NCBI GenBank assembly: GCA_963854735.1
Contig: OY978105.1
Coordinates: 620,001 to 684,000, forward strand
DNA: 64,000 nucleotides
Direction of reading: 5' to 3'
Source of the DNA: Marvania coccoides
Lineage: Eukaryota > Chlorophyta > Trebouxiophyceae > Chlorellales > Chlorellaceae
Position numbers and translations under genes: made by a program. The first letter of the stretch is position 1. The number at the start of each line of letters is the position of its first letter. Shown here piece by piece: positions 44,943 to 56,700 of the stretch. The notes below the pieces were generated by a model, which was not told where the DNA came from, ran no database searches, and worked only from the letters and a program-made list of their open reading frames with translations.

Positions 44943-47381
44943 ATGGCCGCTCAGCTGGCCCCTGGCTCCCTGGAGCTGCTGAAGAACTCTGGCACCGTAG
45001 CGGACGCGGTGGCGCTGCGGGTGATCGATCTCCAGGAAACCAACGGGAAGTTCAAATGCTCGTTTAGTGACGGCAAGGAGAACATGGCCGGCGTTATCAC
45101 CTCCCAGGTACTGTCTGTACACTCCCGAATCTAGCCAGCGGGGTGTGGTGCATCTTTCCACCATTTTTTTTATGTTGGCTAAAAATGCCTTGTTTTTTGC
45201 GAGCAGGTGGCTCGCCAGATGGGCAGCTCCCTGAAGAGCAACGACATCGTCAAGGTCACCGAGGGCAACGTGAACAACGTCAACGAGAAGCAGGTCCTCA
45301 TCGTGGCTGCCATGGAGCTCGTTGAGTCCTCCCCCGCTGCCGTTGCCGCCCCCACTGCCGCGCCCAAAACCGAGGACGTGACCATGCAGGACGCCGGCCC
45401 CATCGCCCCCGCCCCCCAACAGCACAACGCCGACGCCAAGACCCCGGCGCCCGCGGTCAAAACCTCCGTCGCCGCCGCTGCCACCGCTGCCCCCAAGTCC
45501 GGCCCCACCCCTCCCTCTACTGGCCGCGGCGGCAAGGCTCGCCCCACCCAGCCCATCTCTTCCCTCAACCCCTATATCCACGGCTGGGCCATCCGCGCCA
45601 AAGTGGTTTCCAAGGGCCCCAAGCGCTCCTTTTCCCGCTCTGGCGCGCCGTCCTCGGTGTTTTCAGCTGAGATCGTGGACGAGCAGGGCACTGTGATCGA
45701 GGGCACCTTCTGGCGTGACGCCGCCGACCGCTACTTTGACCTCCTGGAGGACGGCAAGGTAAACATGCAGCTACGCCTAGAAATTATGATAATCAGACCT
45801 TCCCAAATTGAACTCTTCATTTTGATTTCATCATATATCCGCTGTGTTCAAGCTCTAGTCCCTGTACTATTTCTTCAACTATAAAATACCATGCTTACTA
45901 TCTCTTTCTTTTTCACTTTTTCTACAATCACAGGTTTACGTGTTCGCCCGCGGCACCGTCAAGCCCGCCAACAAGACGTACGCCCGTTGCCGCAACGACT
46001 ACGCGCTGCACTTCGACGCCGCCGCCGAGGTGGAGGCCTACGAGGGCGACATCGATATGTCTGCCATGGCCGTCAAGATGCAGTTCGTGGCCATCGACCA
46101 GCTGGCAGCCTTTGTGGACAAAAAAGCGCCGCTGGATCTCATCGGGGTCGTCACCTCCCTGGGCGCGCTGGGCTCCGTGAAACGCAAGTCCGACGCCTCC
46201 GAGCTCTCCCGCCGCGACCTCACCATCGTTGACACCACCCTCAAGACTGTCAACATCACCCTGTGGGGCGCCCTGGCCGAATCCGCGGCACTCGATGTCG
46301 AAGCCGAAATTGCCGCCGGCAACGCCCCCGTGGTAGCCATCTCCTCCTGCCGCGTGTCCTCCTACAACGGCGTGTCGGTTTCCACCCTCTCCCGCTCCCA
46401 GATCCTGGTCAACCCCGAGAGCCTGCCCGAAACCAAGCAGCTGGCCACTTGGTGGGCCGCCTCCGGCCGCACCGCCGAGATCAGCCCCGTGGGCGAGGGC
46501 ATGGCCAACGCCGCCAAGTAAGCATTGCATTTGTTACTATTGTTACTATTCCTCAGCTTCTGGGCATTGTTTTGGTGTTTTCGCGACGATTTTTGGCTTG
46601 AAATTGTTGAAAAGTTTTTGATAGGTTTTAGTTTGGTCTTTTTCCCTCTAAACTGGTCCGTTTTTTGCCCAAAACATCAATAATTGACCCTCATTTCATC
46701 TCCTTCTTTTTAATTTCCCAACAGGACCGGCGGCGCCGCCCAGCAGCGCAAGGACCTGGTGGAGTTCCGCTCCGAGGCGCCCGCCACGCCTGATGCCAAG
46801 CCCGTCTACGCTACCGTGGCCGCCGCGGTGGCCTCCATCAACCCCGACCAGACCATGTGGTACCTCGCCTGCCCCGAGAACAACCGCAAGGTCGTGGAAC
46901 AAGACGGAGGTTACTTCTGTGAGTATGACGGTCGGACCTACCCCACCGCTGTGAGGCGCTACATCTTCCAGGCGCGCTTCACCGACAGCGCCGGGGAGCT
47001 GCCCGTGCAGATCTTTGATGACCAGGCCAAGGTGCTGCTGGGACGCTCCGCCGACGACGCGGCGGTGATGCGGGACGCCGACCCCACGCGCTACGCCGCG
47101 CTGCTGGCGGACGCAACCTGGAGCGAGTGGGTGCTGCGGCTAAAGGCGCAGGCACAGTGAGTCCGCCCGTCTGAACTTCGTCAAAACCAGAGAGTTATCG
47201 AAAGGGAAAGAAGGGAATAACGTTTTGGAGATTGACTTCCGATTTATTTATTTTTTGCAGGGAGTACAACGGAGAGACCCGCCAGCGGTTCGCTGTGGTG
47301 GAAATCAAGCCCATGGAATTCGTCAGGGAGACCCGCAGGACGCTGGACCTCATCAACGGCAATGCTGTAGAGGCCGCTTAA
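44943..47381 (+). CDS. RPA1: Replication protein A large subunit (RPA1/RPA70)
   Basis: Exons: 44943-45107, 45207-45758, 45934-46517, 46725-47156, 47261-47381; 617 residues, typical for RPA70. The order is: N-terminal OB fold (MAAQLAPGSLELLKNSG ... VALRVIDLQ), an Ala/Pro-rich linker (residues about 125-190), then DBD-A (ISSLNPYIHGWAIRAKVVSK, TFWRDAADRYFDLL ... VYVFARGTVKPANKTYA), DBD-B (LDLIGVVTSLG ... DTTLKTVNITLWG) and DBD-C (MWYLACPENNRKVVEQDGGY ...). It binds single-stranded DNA in replication, repair and recombination as part of the RPA heterotrimer. The DBD-C zinc ribbon keeps only two of the four usual cysteines (first and third); the second and fourth positions are Arg and Asp. Confidence 0.95.
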
Positions 47382-47975
47382 TAAATATATAAAATACCCG
47401 ACTCCCGTTTCTATTCGTCATCATTCTACTGCACTTTCTCTATCTGACGCTTGACTGAAGGTTGAATGGAGCAGTGGAGGAGCTCCTGGGAGGGTCTTTG
47501 CGCGCTTTGTGTTCTTCTTTGCCTTTTGTTTTTATTATCAATGGCTCTCATGCTCATTTCACCCATCGCCTTTGCCCTGATTTTTATTTCAATATAACAT
47601 GGGCATTTCTTTTTTTATATTGGACGCACACACGATTAGTAATTAATTAAGATTTCAGTTCAACTTGGAAGCTAGGTGAGCGACAAGAACAAAAAAAAAA
47701 AAAAAAAGGAAGGGAAGGGAATACTAAGAGGGACTACAGATGGCGCGTCGTAAAAAGACATGCAATCGCAGCGTTAACCGAAAAGAAGATGTGCAAATTC
47801 AATAGGCAAGAAGGGAACACAATGGCGGCAAACGTAAAACTGGGATACAGACACAGATAAATAAAGCAGGAAGCAAAGAAAGGATGAGAGAAAACGGAGG
47901 AGGCAAACAGAGAAAAGCAAACTAGAGAAAAAGAGCTTTAAAAAAACGGTGCTTCACACTGTGAATCCCGCCATA
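47382..47975. other. Convergent 3' flanks of RPA1 and choline/ethanolamine kinase
   Basis: AT-rich, with an A run near 47,691-47,707. No gene seen. Confidence 0.6.
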
Positions 47976-49484
47976 TTACTCGCTCTTTGCCGCCTCCGCC
48001 GCTTCGGCCAAAAACTCGACCTTGCGCCGGCGGTACTCCCCCCAGCGCAGCGCAGCGTACCCCATGTAGTCGAAATCGATCAGTGACCACCGCGCCTGCA
48101 TCAGCGCCCATGTTCCCCAGTACTGGTGCGCCGCAAGAGCAAAAACGTTGGCCTCTGCCGCCGCCCGCTTCACCGCCGCCTCAGCAACCTCGGAACCCTC
48201 CGATGCCGCCAAATAAGGGCGCAGAAACGCAGCTGCCGCAGCTGCATCTGGATATCTGGAGGAAAAAAACAGGAAATAAATGCACTATGCGTATCAGTTT
48301 CTCATCTGCAATATTACTAATGCCGGGGGGGGGGGGAATGAAGAACGAATGAATGGATGCATTTTCTTACCTGGAGTAGTCGCACTCAAAGCCAGCGTAC
48401 TCGCAAAAGTGATTGCCGAGGTCGAACCCTCTGGGCGCCCAGTCCGCGTACTCGAAGTCGATAAATGTCAGCACTGTGCTGCCATTTTCAGCAGACGTCA
48501 TGATGTTGCCGCTGAGAAGGTCGTTGTGGGCGAATACGACGGGGGAGTGCAGCGGGGCCGCAGCTGCCTCCACCGTGTCAACCTCCCTTGCGAGCTCGTC
48601 GACGTCAAAGGCGGCGAATGCGAGTGCCTGCGGAACAATTGAAGTTATCTTAAAGCGGCGAGGATTTTTTTTTATAGATAGTCCGTTTAAAAACATTTGC
48701 TGCATCAATGGTAAAGCAGATATTCAAAAGAGCGCCGCATGCAACCGATAATTGGACAAAAACACACATATACAAATTTAACGATAATTATGTGATCCAC
48801 TCTGCTTGCCTTGGCGGGATTGTCTGAAAAATCAAGGCCTCTCACGATGGCCAGCCACTCCTTAATGCGCCCAAACGGCGTGTCAGGTGCCGCACCGCCC
48901 TCCGGCTTGTTGGGCGCAGGCACGGCGTGCATTCTCGCCAAGCTTGCAGCGATGAGCGGCACGAGGGACGGCGATACCATATCTTCCGGGGACAAACACG
49001 TCATGGGGAGGAAAGATTCGATGCGGCCGTTGGTGAAGAGACCCAGCAGGGCGGGGCCGAAGCCGTGCGCGCGCAGCAGCTGCATGGTGAGGACCTCTTT
49101 TGAGCGGTCCACAAATTTTTCGGTGCCGATGCCATAGACGCGCACTAGGACGGGCTGGGCGGTGGGGGAGGCGGGGTAGAGTTTGAACAGCGCGTTGCTG
49201 ATGCCCCCGGAGATGATAGAGACCTGGGGGGTGAGAATGGAAGGGTAAGCGAGGAGGAGGTAGAGGCAGGGCAAGTAAGAGTGTGGTGTACGGAAAGAGC
49301 AGCGTGAGAGAGAGTTGGGATGGGTGCTTGCCTGGACGTCGGCATCGGAGAACTCGTCCCAGCCAGGGAGGAGCTGGCGACAGACGGCTTTGAGCTGGAT
49401 GTGGAGTTGATCTTCCGGGGCCAAGTTGTCGACTGTGGTGTCGACTTCCGGCAAGCTGGATGTGTTGGGTGTAAAGACAGACAT
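47976..49484 (-). CDS. Choline/ethanolamine kinase
   Basis: Exons (reverse): 49332-49484, 48810-49223, 48371-48627, 47976-48255; 367 residues, phases consistent. Family features: SIISGGISNALFKLYP and VLVRVYGIGTEKFVDRSKEV in the N-lobe, the Brenner motif VVFAHNDLLSGNIM, and the choline-kinase motif FIDFEYADWAPRGFDLGNHF followed by CEYAGF. It phosphorylates ethanolamine and/or choline, the first step of the CDP-ethanolamine/choline branch of phospholipid synthesis. VRVYG and overall length favour ethanolamine kinase, but substrate choice cannot be settled from sequence. The introns after exons 1 and 2 both start with GC (GCAAGC). It acts in the cytosol; no targeting signal is seen. Confidence 0.93.
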
Positions 49485-50431
49485 GTTAATCAAATGTTTT
49501 AATTCGCAAAAGTGAATTGTTTTGAAGTGTATAATTTCAAAAATCGAGAGAGGGATACGAGGCCGGAAGAGGTGATGATCACGTGCTCGCAAAGCGCAGC
49601 ATTTTATTTTTCTTGTACGAACAAAAAAATGATGGAACAGCTGTAAGAATTGAGAGCACTTTGATGAGGAACATCGTGCAGGGGAAGCTGGGATGAAGCT
49701 ATGGGCTGAACCCACTTATTCTGCATTTCAAACAGTGCTTTCAATGCAAAATACAGTCCACAGTCCCGGCTTCACAATGTCCACCAGCTCAGGGCCCGAG
49801 GAGCGAGAGAACCCTGTATCTTTCGAAGAGGAAATAGGATACACTACCCTAACTCAGTAAGTCCCAAGGCCTGGCCAGAAACGCTGACATTCGATCTGCC
49901 CTTGGGATAGTTCCCTTGGGGGATTGCAAAGGCAGCGGGATGGCCCTGGGAATTTATAATAGGAAGCCAAAATTCCCAGCCCTCCACGAGATCGCAGAGA
50001 AAGCATTCTTCGGCAACATCCACAATATTTGCAGCACGCCCAACGACATCTTCACCCTGGGAGGCCAGCTCCCTCCCACCGGCGTCAAAGTTTGCTTCCT
50101 TCCATGCAGTTCAGAAGGAGCACTGCAGACCTGCTCACATACAGCAGAACCCGCGAGCCCTGGGCTGGCTGGTAGTGGACGTTAAACCATTTGTAAAACC
50201 TTGAAACCTTGGCAGCGCTCATCGAATCGACGGTGCTGCTAGGCACCAAGCAGCACAGCTGAGGTAGAAAATTCAAATGATAATGCAAAACCCTTTCAGA
50301 ACAGTTGAATGCTTGGTTGTGTTTAATTTAAATTAAACTGAATATCTTGACCATGTCTGTCACAGTCGCCTAGCTCGCGCTTCTTGCAATCATTCCACTT
50401 TCGGAAAACAATTTAATTAAAATTAAAAACG
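49485..50431. other. Intergenic with a possible gene fragment and dispersed repeat end
   Basis: A short exon-like frame begins with ATG at about 49,777 (MSTSSGPEERENPVSFEEEI) and ends at a GTAAGT donor near 49,858. A second coding-like block (IYNRKPKFPALHEIAEKAFF ..., 49,916-50,180) follows. The stretch ends near 50,171-50,212 with GACGTTAAACCATTTG and TAAAACCTTGAAACC, the same ending as at the right edge of the window. It may be a captured gene fragment in a mobile element, or a small unrecognised gene. Confidence 0.35.
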
Positions 50432-51964
50432 ATGTTGAGAGCTTTGGGGCGCCCTGCGCTTCTCGCTGCACACCGACATACACGGCCGCAATATGTTTCA
50501 TCGCCATGCGATCTCAAGCAGCTAGGACGCCCCCGCCTTCTTGCGGCCATACCATCGCCGCTGCAGCTCAGAGCCTCCTCTGACAATGACGCTGAATCAC
50601 CATCCCCGCCGCCAACCGGTCATAAAGACGGCCCCGACCCTCCCGCAGCGCCGACCAGCAGCGAAGCAGCCGCCGAGGAGGCGCAAACACCAGCGGCGGC
50701 GGCTGCCACTACAGCTAATGATGAAACATCAAGGCCTGTCACTTGGCAGGGCATGTTTAAGCTGGCGTTCAGCAAGGTGCGCGCCAACTTGTGGCCGCTG
50801 CTGCTGGTGCATGCGCTGTGCGACGCCGCTGTGTTTTCGCTGCACCGCTTGAGCCACAGATTCACCAACGAAAGTAAGTTAACCTTTACTCACAAAAACA
50901 GCCCCCTTTACCCTCCAATTCATACCACGCACACCCTTAATAAACCCACGGCTATTTTTACTTTATCCTCATGCGAATTTCACTGTGTTTAACGCCTTTT
51001 CTCCCTGTTTCATGTTTCCCGCAGTGGCTGTGAATTTCTTGGTGGGGGGGACCCTCTCCCCAGCAGCCATAGGCAACATGTGGTGGCTCACCTCCGACCC
51101 AGCCATCGCCAACTTTACCACCGGCTATCAGACCCTCACCGTGCTGGTCTTTCTTTTAGCCTTCCCCCTGAATGTGCTGCTCAAGACCCTGGCCTCCGTC
51201 GCTACCATCCTGCTGTGCGAAAAAGAAAGCGCAGCACGGCAGGAAGAAAGTTCAGACGTCGTGCTGGCGTGGTGGCGCCCCGTGGCGGGGCTGAAGTATG
51301 CTGCGCGTGCTGTGCGTGCTGTGTCGCCCCTCGTTTCTTCCATATGGGCGCGGGTATTTGCTGTTGAGCTTCTAGTTTCTTCCGCGGTCATTCCGCTGCA
51401 GTTTGCGTCCCTGGCGGTGATCACGCTGCCGCTCACGCTGCCGCTCATCCTCAGCCTGCACGCTGCTGCGCCTGCTGCGGTGCTAGAAGAAAGGAGCGGG
51501 TGGGATGCGGTTCAAAGGTCCCGCCAGCTGGTGCGGCTCATTCGGTGGGCGCTGGCGGTGCCGTTTGTGGGGCTGGTGGTGGGGCAGCGGCTGCTGGAGG
51601 CGGGCAAAGGCAACCTGCTGTCCGCCATGCCACCTCGGTTCTATAAAGAGCTCATAGAGGTGAGGAAAAACACGCAGCCAGAAATATAACATTACAAAGA
51701 TTGGGGTTTTTCAGCATCTCTCTAACTTTTTATTTTAAGTTTATTCTGAGTGCTGAAACTGATGAGAATGTTTTTTATTTCGAATTCTTTATTTTCCTGC
51801 AGGTGCCGGCGATTGTGTTGTTAGGCAGCATGGCGGCAGCGGTGCTGCTGGCCAGGATGCAAGATGTGCTGCCGTTCGTGGCGTTCAAAGAGGCGCGGAG
51901 AAGAGAGGAGAACGAGCAGCGCAAAGCAGCAGCAGGAGTGGGAGCAGGAACTGTGCAGACATAA
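50432..51964 (+). CDS. Membrane protein with a likely plastid transit peptide (unknown family)
   Basis: Exons: 50432-50873, 51025-51659, 51803-51964; 412 residues, phases consistent. The N terminus (MLRALGRPALLAAHRHTRPQ...) is basic and low in acidic residues, as in organelle transit peptides. An Ala/Pro/Ser-rich linker follows, then about six hydrophobic helices (NLWPLLLVHALCDAAVFSLH, LTVLVFLLAFPLNVLLKTLA, SLAVITLPLTLPLILSLHAA, ALAVPFVGLVVGQRLLEA, AIVLLGSMAAAVLLARM). The C terminus is charged (FKEARRREENEQRKAAA). An amphipathic segment ERSGWDAVQRSRQLVR precedes the fifth helix and is reminiscent of bacterial/plastid membrane proteins in which GWxAxxRS precedes a helix. No named family assigned. 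Confidence 0.65.
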
Positions 51965-52393
51965 ATTAATTGAAAACTCGGTAAATTACAGTTTTTAATG
52001 TCATCGAAATATTCAAAGTCATTATTTATTAATAAACAAAAGCTGGTAGGCAGCTAGCTCTCTGCGGGCTACACGAGAGATTGTTTTCGAGTTTCGCATT
52101 CGAGGTTCCCTTTGGGTCGTTCTGTCGCCCCCGACTATCTTATTATAACCGAACGAAGGTGAAAAACATATCAGCCGAATTTCGTTCCAAGCGGGGAGCT
52201 GGCCACCGAGCTGACATTAAGTGATCGATCAAGCAATGGAGGACCGCACGACGGGACGCTCTGGTGGCCGGACGAGCCTATAATTGGGCCACGACACTGA
52301 ATACCTAATGTATACCCTGCAGAGAAGCGCCGCCGGTCGGGCCCTTCCCCTGGGCTCTTGCAGCCCTCCGGAGCCGGTGGGGCCGTCAAAGCC
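51965..52393. other. Intergenic / 5' region of the next gene
   Basis: A 5' UTR intron is possible: CTCTTGCAG ends at 52,361 before the chosen ATG at 52,394. No other gene seen. Confidence 0.5.
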
Positions 52394-53098
52394 ATGGATG
52401 AAGACCTTGCGGACCCCGTGGAGCTCGAAGAGGATACCTACAATGGCCCCCAGCCACAGTACGCTACCATGGAGGTCACTCGGCCCGAGGCGCCCGCCTC
52501 AACACGCTCCCAGCTCCAGTGCCCCCTCAACAGCAAGCCCAACAACACAGAAGCTGTGCTGCCGACCACGCACCAACCGCCCTACGCCCCGGCTGACGGC
52601 GACTCCTTCCCCGACGCCTTTCCCTCGTACCTCCAAGAGAACTATATCACGCACACCGTGCGAGACAGCGGCGGCCAGCCAGGAAACGACCTCGTCATCT
52701 CAGCGCACCCTGCTGGAATAGCCTACCTGGCTCTAGCTCCCACCCACGCCGCCTTGAAAGCCCGCGAGCCTCACACCCCCGACGCACAACTCACCTTCGA
52801 TTGCGGCGACAGCAAGCCCAGTTTGCTTGAAGCGGAGTTCCGAAAAGGGAGGGGGCCATTCCTGCCTGCTGGGCGACCGCTGTGCGTGCTGCGCCTGCTG
52901 TGTGATCCCCCGCTGGAGTTTCAGCTGGCGTTGCCGGTGAAGGGCGCGCTGATGGAGGCGAATGCGGGGCTGCAGGAGCTGAGCGGCGGTGAATTGATGG
53001 CGGCGTTGAGAGATCGCTATGCGGTGATTGTGGCGCTGCAACCCGCGGAGCTGGACTGGCTGAAGCAGCAGGTTAAGGCAGCAAGCAGCGGACGATGA
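52394..53098 (+). CDS. FAM206/ABITRAM-like protein
   Basis: A single exon of 234 residues from the first ATG of the frame (MDEDLADPVELEEDTYNG). The first 80 residues are disordered. The rest (YLQENYITHTVRDSGGQPGN, VISAHPAGIAYLALAPTHAA, then DCGDSK..., LCVLRLLCD, LPVKGALMEANAGLQ and YAVIVALQPAELDWLKQQ) matches the lipoyl/biotinyl-like beta fold of the FAM206 (ABITRAM/Simiate) family: an (I/V)xLAPxH block, then GxLxExNxxL, then a hydrophobic strand near the C terminus. Animal members bind actin and act in the nucleus; the role in algae is unknown. An upstream spliced start is possible. Confidence 0.6.
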   Translation: MDEDLADPVELEEDTYNGPQPQYATMEVTRPEAPASTRSQLQCPLNSKPNNTEAVLPTTHQPPYAPADGDSFPDAFPSYLQENYITHTVRDSGGQPGNDLVISAHPAGIAYLALAPTHAALKAREPHTPDAQLTFDCGDSKPSLLEAEFRKGRGPFLPAGRPLCVLRLLCDPPLEFQLALPVKGALMEANAGLQELSGGELMAALRDRYAVIVALQPAELDWLKQQVKAASSGR

Positions 53099-53716
53099 AT
53101 ATCTTGGCTAAACAATTGTGGGGAAGGGAATTCAATTATAACTATTTGCCCGTTTTTTTTATAATTCTTTCTTCTTTTGGACCCTCTTTGACGAAGTTGA
53201 TGGAGGTCACAGTGAGACTGGGCATGCTTGCAGGGTCACTGTGCACTTTAGCACTTTATTGACAATAATACGCTTATGCCTGTGAATAATTGAAAGAGGA
53301 TATACCACCGGGAAAAAACCATAGAATGAAACAAAAACAGGAGATAGATTGCACCATTTGTTTTCATAAAAAGCAATTGATACGAAAATCTTAAAGAATG
53401 AACCCAGCGTAGGCACTGCATGAAAAACATAGCCTGTGCTGCAAGGACTCCTTTCGGATGGGAGCGTCGGCGAAACAAAAAAATGTTGAAAAGCGAAAAA
53501 GTATCGTAATAAATAGCGCAATAATGCCTGCTTCGTTTTGTGTTTAACGCTTTAAGAAATGTAATTTAAATTAGAGAATGCGCTAAGCGTCACGTATTCA
53601 AACGGGTGGGCCTTCATCTAAACCAACGGCATCATACGTACATACATACATACATATGAATACATACATGTATCACAGGGTTTAAAGTCCATCTCCTATT
53701 CTTAATCCCAATCCGC
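53099..53716. other. Intergenic holding a LINE 3' tail near a gene end
   Basis: AT-rich 3' flank. At about 53,635-53,692 lies a reverse-oriented copy of the LINE 3' end (ACGTACATACATACATACAT ... CACAGGGTTTAAAGTCC), about 25 bp from the stop codon of the receptor pseudokinase gene, so it probably lies in that gene's 3' UTR. Confidence 0.65.
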
Positions 53717-56700
53717 CTATCCGTCATCCTCTGAGCCATATTCCTCCCGAGTCTCGCTCCATTTACCTTCTCTCGCAGTTTCCTCTTCACCCCACTCGTC
53801 CCCCATTGCAGCAGCCACCTCCGCCAGCCCCTCCAGCAAATTTGAAACGTCGCTGAACTGTGGGCGCTCGCCTGGGCTCTGAGACCAGCAGTGCTGCATC
53901 AGAGCAACGTAGACCTCCAGCCCAGGGCGGGAGCCTTGGATTGCAGGGAGCGCCTCGGCGGGGGGCACTAGAGGGCGCGCTCCGCTCAGCACCATGCCAA
54001 TCACCTACAAGAGGGCGTTAATACATGCAATTCACGATTGGTTAAATGCATTTTTTAGTGTTTTTAAAAATATCGTCGCCAACTCACTGCCCAGGGGTTT
54101 AGGTTAGGCCACGGCTTCTGCCACGTCAGCAGCTCCCACATACAGACGCCAAACGCGTACACGTCACTCGCCTGCATCGCCTCCCGCCCCTGCAGGAGCT
54201 CCGGCGCCTGCCATCGAGGATCCTCCGCCGCTTCTTTCTTCTTTACCCCCGCTGCCGCCGCCGCAGCCAGCCGCGCCACGCAGCTCTCAGCCACCTTCAC
54301 CCTCCAGCCCTCCGTCACGAGTAAATTTCGCGACTTGAGGGTCCCGTAGGGCGGCGATGGCGGCGACCGAGAGTGCAGAAACAACATTCCGGCAGCGGCA
54401 TCTGCTGCCATTCGCACTGTGCGCGCCCAGGTCAGCTGCTCCCCTAGATCAACGAGCGCGCATAAATCGTCGTTTTCACCATGTAGGACGTCGTGCAGCG
54501 AGCCTCGGGCGCAGTAATCAAAGGCCGGCGCTGGAGGGCTGCGGCACACGCCAGCAAAGCCCAACACATTGGGGTGACGCGCGCGAGCCAGGGCGGGAAC
54601 CTCCTTCATGAGTGCCGCAACAGGAGTGGCGGCCACGGTGGGTGCGGTGGCTATCACCTCTGCGAATGACGGGAGCTGCAGGTGATGGTCTGGCGGAGCG
54701 GGAAAAAAAGACGAAACGGAAGGAGACTTGGGGGGCAGGGCGCCAGTGGAGTAGCTCTTGCTGACGGGGGAAGCTTGAGGGGAGTTGAACAGAGCCCGCT
54801 TGGGGGTTAGAGAGCTCCTAGACGGGGCAGCTGTCGACGAAACAGGTTCGGCTGACGCAGCGCGGTCGATCGGGGCGTGCTGCGCCTGATGCAGCACGGC
54901 GGTTGCTTCCAGCAGCAGCCGCACTACCATTGGGCTGCCTGGCGCCCGGCGCGGCCCTTTTCGACATTCTTTCCACCTCCCTAACAGCACAGCGCCAAAG
55001 CGGCCGGAAGGATGCCCCAGCAGCCGCTCCACCTCCACGTCGCCCCACGAGAACTCCCAGGTTCCCAGCACAGCATTGCGCCCCAGTGGGCGCGCAGCCG
55101 CGGCATCGGCCCCATACGGCGTCTCCAGCCACGCTGAGATCCAACGCTGCAGCACCGCAGCAGGCGCAGCAGCAGGCTCCCGCAGCGACCTCCAGCGCAC
55201 CAGCGGAGAAGCTAAGTAGTCTCCAGAGGGAAGATCAACGGGGTGGGACGCGAGATTCAGCCCTCCCGCTGCCATTTTCTCCGGCAGAGCTGGAGAAGCT
55301 GCATTCGCGCAGATGCCGCTGCTGGACGCCATGTCGCGCGGTGCCAGGCCGGAGTTCTTCATTGGGGTGTCTTCAAGCTCACGCTTCTCGCTCTGAGCAA
55401 TGCTTTTCCCTTCAGCCTCTTCCTCATCTTCAGTTTTTTCAGCCGCTTGGGCTGCACGCAGTCGCCTCCAGAACCAGAACGCCAGCGCAGCAGCAACCAC
55501 AGCCAGAAACCCCACTACTGCAGCTCCAGCTATGGGTGCTATGGACGCGTTAACAGGCGGCGGGGGTGGTGGAAACGGCGGCGGTGGCGATGGCTGCGGC
55601 GGTGGGGGAAAGGGCGCAGGCGGAGGGGACGGCAGCGGCGGTGCACTCGGTAGCGTAGCATCGGCCAAAATACCCCACTTTCCGAGCCCTGCGGTTTGCA
55701 ATACTTGAACAGGGATCTGCGCTACAGCTGTCTGCTCTCCATCGCCCCGCTGGCCCTGAGCTCCCGACCCCCAGCACCACAGGGTTCCCGCTTGCGTGCC
55801 GGTTGCCACCCCGCACGTGTGGTTCATCCCAGCGCTCAGGTCGCTGAAAGTCAAGTTGCCAGCGACGCGAACTGGGACAGGTGAATGCAGCGATTTCGTG
55901 GTGTTCGCCCCCATTGCGCCAAACGAGTTTAATCCGAAGCAAAACGCGCTGCCATTGGAGTCCAGCGCGCACGCGTGCCACGCTCCAGCCATCAGGGCCG
56001 CCCAAGTGCCGGTGGCGTTTGGAGGGACACCCGCGCGGGGGCTGCCGATCGCCACTGGCACCGCGTCGAACCATTTTGCGTAGCCCGTGGCGTTCAGCCG
56101 CGCAGGGTGCATCCCCCAACACATTAGTGTGCGATTCACAGTGACCTGGCAGCTGTAGGCCGGCCCCACACTCACTGCCAGCCACTGCCGCTTCCCAGCT
56201 ACCTCCACGGTCTTCGCAGTAGCGTGTGTCACGTTGGCGCCGGCCCCCAGCTGCCCCCACCGCCCTTCCCCCCAGCAAAACAGCCGACTGTCGGTTGTCA
56301 ATCCACAGCTGTGCGCTCCGACTGAAACAGCGCTGCCAGGATTAGTGACAGGCGCAGTTGCGTTGGTTTTTGTGCTATTAAGGGGCAGCGACTCGTTTAG
56401 AGCGTTGACGATTCCATTTCCTACTCGCAGCCAGTCCTCACCGCCCAGCACAAAATTTTGCCCTCCGATGCCAGCAGAGGCGCTAATTACTTTCCAGCCT
56501 TCTTTCGTACTGATGCGAGGCACTTTCGCGGGGTTGTCGTTGAAAGGAACGTCAGCCAAGACCATCCTTCCTTGAGTGTTGGTACCGAAGCACAAGCCGT
56601 CGCCGTCTGCTGTGGTGCCGCAAGCGTACCCCGCGCCCGCTGAAATCGAAGTCCAGTTGCCAGAGCCGGTGATAAGCTGCGGGGAGGAGGCTGTTTGGGG

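Noticed and set aside
45928..46530. 200-residue reverse frame over RPA1
   Set aside because: Shadow of the RPA1 exon in GC-rich sequence; Gly/Asp/Val-rich with no recognisable domain.
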